Assembly: GCF_000759445.1 (NCBI RefSeq) | Contig: NZ_JRMB01000001.1 | Coordinates: 1,612,001-1,676,000 of the forward strand | Reading direction: 5' to 3' | DNA length: 64,000 nucleotides | DNA from: Pseudomonas lutea | GTDB taxonomy: Bacteria > Pseudomonadota > Gammaproteobacteria > Pseudomonadales > Pseudomonadaceae | Shown: in pieces, positions 58,484 to 64,000 of the stretch | Position numbering within the stretch: the first letter of the stretch is position 1 | Layout of the letters: each line of letters opens with the position of its first letter | Program-made: the position numbers and the translations under genes | Notes under the pieces: model-generated | Databases searched by the model: none | Told to the model about the DNA's origin: nothing | Seen by the model: the letters and a program-made list of their open reading frames with translations, nothing else

Positions 58484-59014
58484 ATGCCCCTGACCAGCGC
58501 GCGCTTGATTTACCGAGCCCCGACGCCTGCCGACCTTGCCCGTCTGTATGCAATCTACAGCGACCCTCAAACCCAGCAATTCAACCCGTCCGGCCCGATG
58601 ACCGAAGAAGCTCAGGCGCAGGCGTTGCTCGCCCGCTGGACTGACCATTGGAACATTCACGGTTATGGCTGGTGGGCCATCGCGCGCAAGGACGCCCCTC
58701 ACCACATAATCGGTTTCGGAGGAATCGCGTTTCACGATTATCTGGGGGAGCAGCGCATGAACCTGGGCTACCGGTTTGCGGTGGAGGCATGGGGCAAGGG
58801 GTTTGCCACGGAAACAGGAGAAACGGCGTTGCGGCACGCGTTCGTCACGTTAGGGTTAGACGAAGTATTTGGTTTCGTGCGGCCCGCCAATCTCGCCTCG
58901 GCCCGGGTCCTGGAAAAGATCGGCATGCGGCGCTGTGGCGAACTCGACGACGTACCCGGTCAGCCACCGAGCTTGTTGTTCAAGGCGACGGCAGCATCGC
59001 TGAAAGCGTTATAA
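58484..59014 (+). CDS. GNAT-family N-acetyltransferase (RimJ/RimL-like)
   Basis: Protein of 176 residues from ATG 58484, AAGGA 9 bases upstream. Acetyltransf_3 pattern: LTSARLIYRAPTPADL, GGIAFHDYLGEQRMNLGYRFAVEAWGKGFATETGE and FVRPANLASARVLEKIGMRRCGE. Acceptor unknown; relatives acetylate protein N-termini or small amines. It begins 13 bases after the diguanylate cyclase stop, so they may share a transcript. Confidence 0.88.
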   Translation: MPLTSARLIYRAPTPADLARLYAIYSDPQTQQFNPSGPMTEEAQAQALLARWTDHWNIHGYGWWAIARKDAPHHIIGFGGIAFHDYLGEQRMNLGYRFAVEAWGKGFATETGETALRHAFVTLGLDEVFGFVRPANLASARVLEKIGMRRCGELDDVPGQPPSLLFKATAASLKAL

Positions 59015-59054
59015 ACGGCAGGCGTCCGGCATCGGTCATCACCGACAGAGCGCC

Positions 59055-59258
59055 TTAGTGCGCAGCGTGCTCCGCACAGCTGGCATCCAGCTCGTCCCAC
59101 GGGTGCGCCATCTCACGTGCGTAGCCACAAGTGGGTAAATGCTCAAATGTCGATTCGCGCTCGGACTCGCGTTGCCTGGCCTTGCAGGTTCTGCATAACA
59201 CTGTGTGGTCTGATAACCGCCAGTGGCTGTTCCACCGTACGAGATCGTCGGTCACCAT
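59055..59258 (-). CDS. Small cysteine-containing hypothetical protein
   Basis: Protein of 67 residues starting MVTDDLVRWNSHWRLSD with AGGA 7 bases upstream of the ATG. Four cysteines: a CRTC pair near residue 22, then LPTCGYA near residue 44 and DASCAEH near residue 61, a pattern that could bind zinc. No family recognised. The binding site and conserved-looking cysteine pattern make it a probable gene. Confidence 0.6.
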   Translation of the reverse strand: MVTDDLVRWNSHWRLSDHTVLCRTCKARQRESERESTFEHLPTCGYAREMAHPWDELDASCAEHAAH

Positions 59259-59528
59259 TGTGTCTTCCTCTGCATCGCTTGCTTACCCAGTTGATCCACT
59301 TTGGCGTTCAGGGTTTCGATAGCCGGGACGCGGCCTGATGAGCGGTCGGTCCCTCGGCAAGGCTGCCCCCTGGTCATCGGCGACACGCCGGGTTGAACGG
59401 CAACATGAGCAACACTTCCTGGACCTCACGTGGTTTACCTAACCTTTACCAATACCGGACGCAGCTTTACATGCATCCGGTGTTTCATAGGGCCATGGCG
59501 AATTCACTATACCGCCTGAGGAGACACC
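59259..59528. other. Intergenic region before the exported RY-rich protein
   Basis: About 270 bases with no recognised gene. It should hold the divergent promoters of the two small genes. TTTACC repeated (59433-59450) is AT-rich, but no confident promoter is called. Confidence 0.35.
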
Positions 59529-59882
59529 ATGTTGTCGAAGATGAGCCACGCCTTGATTCTGTCCGGATTGCTCGCCGCGGCCGGTACCGCATCGGCCAGC
59601 GAACGCAACGTGATTGTTCCGGTTATCGCCGGGGCGGCCGTAGGCGCGGTATTGGCGGCAGTGATCAGTCAGTCGAACCATCACGGGCGCGAGCGTTACC
59701 AGGATTACCGCCCGCAGCCACAATATGCGCCGCGTTATCAGCAGCAGTACCAGCGTGTGGTTTATGTGCCGGTGCGCGAGCGCGTTGAGTACCGTCGATT
59801 CGCACCCCCGCCACCGCGCGGCTATTACGATGGTGGCTATCGCAGGGGCTTCGACCACGGCCGTGGCTACGACCGCTGGTAA
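59529..59882 (+). CDS. Small exported Arg/Tyr-rich protein
   Basis: Protein of 117 residues, GAGGAG upstream of the ATG. N-terminal signal (MLSKMSHALILSGLLAAAG) with cleavage near ASASE, then a glycine/alanine hydrophobic stretch (VIVPVIAGAAVGAVLAAV) resembling a glycine-zipper, then a low-complexity tail of Arg, Tyr, Gln and Pro (YRPQPQYAPRYQQQYQRVVY) ending in a Gly/Tyr/Arg segment. Probably an envelope protein. No defined function. Confidence 0.78.
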   Translation: MLSKMSHALILSGLLAAAGTASASERNVIVPVIAGAAVGAVLAAVISQSNHHGRERYQDYRPQPQYAPRYQQQYQRVVYVPVRERVEYRRFAPPPPRGYYDGGYRRGFDHGRGYDRW

Positions 59883-59905
59883 TTTTGCAGCCCGCCGCGT
59901 GACGC

Positions 59906-60345
59906 TTCCCGGTTGAAGCCAGATTGACCGGGCTGGCCTCTTCCCGGCTGAGCCGGTCCCACTGACAGCATTCACCTGTGGGACTGGCTTTAGCCGGGAA
60001 AGCGTCAGTGGCAACAACGAAAAAATCCAGGCAGTCCGGGCTGGCCTCTTCCCGGCTGAAGCCGGTCCCACTGACCGCACCCACCTGTGGGACCGGCTTT
60101 AGCCGGGAAAGCGTCAGTGGCAACAACGAAAAAATCCAGGCAGTCCGGGCTGGCCTCTTCCCGGCTGAAGCCGGTCCCACTGACCGCACCCACCTGTGGG
60201 ACCGGCTTTAGCCGGGAAAGCGTCAGTGGCAACAACGAAAAAATCCAGGCAGTCCGGGCTGGCCTCTTCCCGGCTGAAGCCGGTCCCACTGACCGCATTC
60301 ACATGTGGGATCTGCTTTAGCCGGGAAAGCGTCAGCGGCAACAAT
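59906..60345 (+). repeat. Tandem REP array with a perfect 109-bp period
   Basis: AGCGTCAGTGGCAACAACGA starts units at 60001, 60110 and 60219, with a fourth start at 60328 (AGCGTCAGCGG). Each unit carries inverted arms TTCCCGGCTGAAGCCGGTCC and GTGGGACCGGCTTTAGCCGG about 20 bases apart. The second and third units look identical base for base up to the last 20 bases. An incomplete unit precedes at about 59906. Open frames on both strands through it are repeat artefacts. Confidence 0.9.
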
Positions 60346-60496
60346 GATAAACCCAGGCCGCAAGGGAAGACGTCAGCGGCAACCCTGCAAAATCCAGATT
60401 GTAGGGCTGGCCGCTTCCCCGCTAATGCCGCTTCCCTGACAACTCTGCTAACGTGTCCGGCCAACACAGGCCCGTAGACCACCTGCAGGGACAGAC
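60346..60496. other. Remnant repeat and promoter region before the DUF2938 gene
   Basis: About 150 bases with decayed REP fragments (GCTGGCCGCTTCCCCGCTAATGCC) and a likely promoter for the next gene. No gene seen. Confidence 0.4.
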
Positions 60497-60979
60497 ATGT
60501 TTGAATTCATCTTTCTGGCAATTCTCATTGGCATGGGCGGCACGGCATTGCTCGACCTCTGGGCGTTGCTGCTCAAGGCTATCCTGGGGTTGCCGACCCC
60601 GCCCTGGCACCTCGTTGGCCGCTGGTTCGCCGGAATGCCTAAGGGACGATTCCGGCACCGCGACGGCATCGGCAACTCGCCTGTTATCCATCGCGAACTG
60701 GCGGTTGGCTGGTTCATGCATTACGCCGTCGGCGTGGTGTTTGCGGCCGTACTGCTGGGGATCTGGGGCGTGCAATGGGCGCACTCGCCTACCTTTCTTC
60801 CCGCACTGATCGTCGGGCTGGTCACCATCGGTGCGGGCTGGTTCATCCTGCAACCGGGCATGGGCGTCGGGGTTGCCTGCAGCAAGGCGCCCAAGCCGAA
60901 CGTTGCCCGCTTGCAAAATGTACTCGGGCACGTGGTCTTTGCCGTTGGCATGTACGGGACGGCGCTGCTGGTCGGCTGA
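60497..60979 (+). CDS. DUF2938 family integral membrane protein
   Basis: Protein of 160 residues with four hydrophobic helices. It begins MFEFIFLAILIGMGGTALLD and has the family landmarks LGLPTPPWHLVGRWF, GWFMHYAVGVVFA and FILQPGMGVGVA. GGGACAG precedes the ATG. The family is widespread in proteobacteria and has no known function. Confidence 0.82.
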   Translation: MFEFIFLAILIGMGGTALLDLWALLLKAILGLPTPPWHLVGRWFAGMPKGRFRHRDGIGNSPVIHRELAVGWFMHYAVGVVFAAVLLGIWGVQWAHSPTFLPALIVGLVTIGAGWFILQPGMGVGVACSKAPKPNVARLQNVLGHVVFAVGMYGTALLVG

Positions 60980-61127
60980 TTGCACCAGGCTGAATGCAAA
61001 GCGCGCGTGCGCGGTCTGTGGTCGCACCCGGCCAATCGCGATGAACCTATCTGCACCGATGCCGTTCTGAAACCCTAGAGCTGCATCCTTATGGAGCCCG
61101 TTCAACTCGATCAATCAGGAGACCCAC

Positions 61128-62189
61128 ATGACTCAGACCGCCTTGGTCGTCGGCGCCAGCGGCATCGTCGGCAGTGCAACCACTCAACTGTTGCTCGATA
61201 ACGGCTGGCAAGTCGCTGCCCTCTCCCGCCGTCCTTCGGCGATGCCTGGCGTGATCCCCGTGGCAGCCGATCTGCACGATCCGGATTCTGTCAAACAGGC
61301 CCTCGCCGACCTCAAACCCACCCACGTGTTTCTCACCACGTGGTCACGGCAGGCCACCGAAGCGGAGAACATCCGGGTCAACGCCGCGATGGTGCGCAAC
61401 GTTCTCGACGCCTTGAGCCCGGCAAAAAGCGTTCGGCATGTGGCGCTGGTCACCGGTTTGAAGCATTACCTGGGCCCGTTTGAAGCCTATGGCAAGGGCA
61501 CGTTGCCGCAGACGCCATTCCGTGAATCCCAAGGCCGGCTGGACATCGAAAACTTCTATTACGCCCAAGAAGACGAAGTGTTCGCAGCAGCCAAGCGCGA
61601 CGGCTTCACCTGGAGCGTGCACCGTCCGCACACGGTCACCGGGGTTGCGGTGGGCAATGCCATGAACATGGCCACGACTCTGGCGGTGTACGCTTCGATC
61701 TGCAAGGCCACCGGCCGGCCATTCGTGTTTCCTGGCTCCCGCGTGCAGTGGGACAGCCTGACCGACATGACCGACGCTCGCCAGTTGGCCAAACAGCAAC
61801 TCTGGGCCGCCACCACCCCGGCCGCCGCCAATCAGGCGTTCAACATCACCAACGGTGACGTGTTCCGCTGGAAGTGGATGTGGGGCCAGATCGCCGAGTA
61901 CTTCGGACTGCACCCTGCAGCGTTCCCGGAAAAGCCGTCTCCGCTGGAAGAACAGATGGCCAATGACCAGCCGGCCTGGGATGAACTGGTTCGCACCCAC
62001 GGCTTGAAAGAGGCCGATATCACCCGCCTTATTTCACCGTGGCACAGCGATGCGGACCTGGGCCGGCCAATCGAGGTAGTGACTGACATGTCGAAAAGCC
62101 GTGCGCTGGGTTTCAAGGAATTCCAGGCCAGTGACCAGGCGTTCTTCGACGTTTTCGACACGCTCCGTGCCCAGCGCCTGATCCCGTAA
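61128..62189 (+). CDS. PRISE-type SDR reductase (progesterone 5-beta-reductase/iridoid synthase-like)
   Basis: Protein of 353 residues. N-terminal NADP-binding GASGIVGSATTQLLL, then LTTWSRQATEAENIRVNAAMVRNVLDAL, HVALVTGLKHYLGPFEAYGKG, the FYYAQED segment with the active tyrosine-like motif, and WSVHRPHTVTG. This organisation matches the extended SDR75 (PRISE) proteins that reduce activated enones. Bacterial substrates are unknown. A strong terminator follows. Confidence 0.88.
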   Translation: MTQTALVVGASGIVGSATTQLLLDNGWQVAALSRRPSAMPGVIPVAADLHDPDSVKQALADLKPTHVFLTTWSRQATEAENIRVNAAMVRNVLDALSPAKSVRHVALVTGLKHYLGPFEAYGKGTLPQTPFRESQGRLDIENFYYAQEDEVFAAAKRDGFTWSVHRPHTVTGVAVGNAMNMATTLAVYASICKATGRPFVFPGSRVQWDSLTDMTDARQLAKQQLWAATTPAAANQAFNITNGDVFRWKWMWGQIAEYFGLHPAAFPEKPSPLEEQMANDQPAWDELVRTHGLKEADITRLISPWHSDADLGRPIEVVTDMSKSRALGFKEFQASDQAFFDVFDTLRAQRLIP

Positions 62190-62210
62190 CGCAGCCGCCC
62201 GTGCCACACA

Positions 62211-62250
62211 AAAAACCGCAGCGATGAATCTGTCATCGCCGCGGTTTTTT
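62211..62250 (+). terminator. Rho-independent terminator after the PRISE reductase
   Basis: AAAACCGC and GCGGTTTT, with inner GCGATGA and TCATCGC around loop ATCTG, form a long stem, then TTTTTT. With A residues on the left it may serve the convergent DUF2945 gene too. Confidence 0.9.
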
Positions 62251-62278
62251 TGTCTGCCGTTAATTTGAAGAGGACAGG

Positions 62279-62488
62279 TCACGCCTTTTCCAGCGCGTCC
62301 TCCTTGTGCATCGCCAGATGGCCGGTCTTGTCGCTCTTGACCTCGTACTGTGGCGCTTCGGGTGAAGCATGGCGGTGGCGGCCCATGAACTCTACTTCCT
62401 TGGTATGCACTTTGGTCACTTTGCCGAGGATGTGCCCGGCCTCGGAATTCCAGCGCACGTGATCACCCACTTTGAATGCGTGAGGCAT
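62279..62488 (-). CDS. DUF2945 (hypervirulence-associated TUDOR domain) protein
   Basis: Protein of 69 residues: HAFKVGDHVRWNSEAGHILGKVTKVHTKEVEFMGRHRHAS... a small beta-barrel of the TUDOR-like DUF2945 family. Proteins of this kind are common next to stress or carbohydrate genes and have no clear biochemical role. It lies 15 bases beyond the GH15 stop on the same strand, so it may be translated from the same transcript. Confidence 0.85.
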   Translation of the reverse strand: MPHAFKVGDHVRWNSEAGHILGKVTKVHTKEVEFMGRHRHASPEAPQYEVKSDKTGHLAMHKEDALEKA

Positions 62489-62503
62489 CTACCTTCTCCG
62501 GTT

Positions 62504-64000
62504 TCAGGGCTGCCAGAGGGTCTGGCCGCCTTCAAGTTTGCGATCCAGAAAACTCGCCGCGCTGATCAGCGCCAAGTGGCTCAGCGCTTGTGGCGTGTTG
62601 CCCAAGTGATGGCCATGGGCGTCGAACTCCTCGGCGTACAGGCCCAGCGGATTGGCGTAACGGAGCAACTGTTCAAACTCCAGGTGCGCCTTCTCCAAAC
62701 GTCCCGCGCGAGCGAGGCATTCAACGTACCAGAACGAACACGCCACAAAGGCGCCTTCTTCGCCATCGAGACCATCGTGATAGTCATCGTCGTTGCGATA
62801 GCGGAACACCATCCCATCGCGGACCAGCGCGCCCTCAATGGCGTCCAGGGTCTGCAGCCATTTTGGATCACTGGCACCCACAAAACGCACCAGCGGCATC
62901 AGCAACATCGAGGCGTCCAGGTTTTTGCTGCCTTTGTGCTGGACGAAATGGCCCAGATCGGCGTCCCAGAAATTGTCCCAGATGTCATCGTGGATGGCCT
63001 GGCGCTGCTTGTCCCATCGCTCGAAAGGCGCTGGAAGCGAGCGTTTCAAGGACAAACGCAGCGCGCGGTCCAGGGCAACCCAGCACATCAGCCGTGAATG
63101 CAGAAAGTGCTGGTCCTCGCCGCGCATTTCCCAGATGCCCACGTCTTTGCTCTGCCAGTTTTCGCACAGGTCGTTGACCAGGCGGGTGACGTTCTTCCAG
63201 CCTTCGTGGGAGATCGCTTCGCCGTACTTGTTGGCCAGATACACCGCGTCGAGCAACTCGCCATAAATGTCCAGCTGCGTCTGCTTGTACGCTTCGTTCC
63301 CCACACGCACCGGGGTCGCCCCGCCGTAACCGCTCAGGTGATCCAGCTCTTTTTCCGGGAGTTCTTCGCGCCCATCTAGCGAATATAGGATGCCCAACTT
63401 GTTGGCATCTTCGCAGCAGTCGCCCATGCGGTCGCGAACCCAATGCATAAAGGCATTGGCCTCATCGGAATACCCAAGGCGCATGAAGGCGTAGACGGTA
63501 AACGAGGCGTCGCGGATCCAGGTGTAGCGGTAGTCCCAGTTGCGCTGACCACCCTCTTCCTCCGGCAGACCAAACGTGGCGGCGGCGACAATGCCGCCGT
63601 GCTTGCGCGACGTGAGCAGCTTGAGCGCCAGCGCCGAACGGTTGACCACCTCACGCCAGCGCCCGCGGTAGTTGGAGTGGCGGCTCCAGTGCTGCCAGTA
63701 ACTGACCGTGGTTTTCAGGTCGCAATCGCAGTTCGTCGCCGTGACCAGCGGATCTTCGGCACCGCCGAGCATGAACTCGACGATATCGCCCTGTTTCATT
63801 TCGAACTCGGCCACCGCCGCCTGACCCTCAAGACGTATGCCGGTGGTAGCGGCAAGGCGCAGCGCAGGCTGGCCCTCGGCCTCGAAGCATACGTCTTGCC
63901 CCTCCATCCGAGCGGCCGTGTCAGCGCGGCTGTAATCGTGGCGCACCCGGCACAACATGCGCACCGCCGTCTGGCCGTGGCGAACCTGGATCCGCCGGAT
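62504..64000 (-). CDS. Glycoside hydrolase family 15 protein (3' portion)
   Basis: Partial protein; 498 residues are visible and the 5' end lies beyond position 64000. The frame stays open to the edge (upstream codons read IRRIQVRHGQTAVRM), so no start is in the window. GH15 glucoamylase/trehalase-like features: WRYT-like NWDYRYTWIRDASFTVYAFMRLGY and the catalytic-type ESRLMCWVALDRALRL region, plus NFWDADLGHFVQHKGS. Likely a cytoplasmic trehalase or glucoamylase; the substrate is not proven. It ends 15 bases before the DUF2945 gene. Confidence 0.9.
   Translation of the reverse strand: MRRIQVRHGQTAVRMLCRVRHDYSRADTAARMEGQDVCFEAEGQPALRLAATTGIRLEGQAAVAEFEMKQGDIVEFMLGGAEDPLVTATNCDCDLKTTVSYWQHWSRHSNYRGRWREVVNRSALALKLLTSRKHGGIVAAATFGLPEEEGGQRNWDYRYTWIRDASFTVYAFMRLGYSDEANAFMHWVRDRMGDCCEDANKLGILYSLDGREELPEKELDHLSGYGGATPVRVGNEAYKQTQLDIYGELLDAVYLANKYGEAISHEGWKNVTRLVNDLCENWQSKDVGIWEMRGEDQHFLHSRLMCWVALDRALRLSLKRSLPAPFERWDKQRQAIHDDIWDNFWDADLGHFVQHKGSKNLDASMLLMPLVRFVGASDPKWLQTLDAIEGALVRDGMVFRYRNDDDYHDGLDGEEGAFVACSFWYVECLARAGRLEKAHLEFEQLLRYANPLGLYAEEFDAHGHHLGNTPQALSHLALISAASFLDRKLEGGQTLWQP

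Noticed and set aside
60005..60482. Repetitive open frames with [16 protein letters not shown] starts in the 109-bp array
   Set aside because: They are translations of REP repeats, present several times with the same sequence.

Overview
The window is chromosomal DNA from a Pseudomonas species, G+C rich and densely coded. The assignment rests on the oprF-sigX-cmpX-crfX-cmaX-rraA-ppsA block, rmf next to pyrD and rlmKL, oprI, the acnD-type methylcitrate operon, and several Pseudomonas-type REP repeat families. The species cannot be fixed from sequence alone. No phage, insertion sequence, CRISPR array, tRNA or rRNA gene was seen. Almost all genes are core or housekeeping; the unusual material is in leaders, repeats and a few poorly characterised gene sets.

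Left part (1-13.6 kb): a lipid-linked sugar cluster (end of an oxidoreductase, a DprE2-like epimerase, a flippase-like membrane protein and a GT-C-like membrane protein). It is followed by two tandem REP arrays (56-bp and 199-bp periods), small exported proteins, a RidA-like protein, a lipoprotein of the MlaA family, an OmpR-type two-component system, rlmKL and rmf. Next (13.6-24.7 kb): pyrD, then a nitrate-assimilation regulatory and transport cluster (nasS, nasT, narK-type transporter, fused PP2C phosphatase/Ser-Thr kinase). Two untranslated leaders there share a sigma-54-type promoter, a hexaloop hairpin and a terminator. The cluster ends directly against oprF, with no nirBD, nitrate reductase or cobA between. 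The oprF/sigX cell-envelope stress block follows.

Middle (24.7-48.3 kb): an esterase, ppsA and its regulator ppsR, and the propionate methylcitrate operon (prpR-like GntR, prpB, prpC, acnD, prpF) with a perfect palindrome upstream. Then comes a three-gene system of a retropepsin-like protein, an inactive-transglutaminase/7TM protein and an ATP-grasp ligase, whose biochemical role is still poorly defined. It is followed by pabB, cysH and cysB, a universal stress protein, a nucleotidase, a ketopantoate reductase, a thioredoxin-like protein and a DAHP synthase.

Right part (48.3-64 kb): a small acetyltransferase, oprI, an L,D-transpeptidase, the tesA/ybbA/ybbP-type divergent locus, greB, an AraC/GlxA regulator, a membrane diguanylate cyclase, small exported or cysteine-rich proteins, a perfect 109-bp tandem REP array, a PRISE-type reductase, a DUF2945 protein and the 3' portion of a GH15 glycoside hydrolase running off the end.

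The most promising items are the paired NasT-type leaders beside the missing nitrate reductase genes, the retropepsin/7TM/ATP-grasp triad, and the tandem REP arrays.
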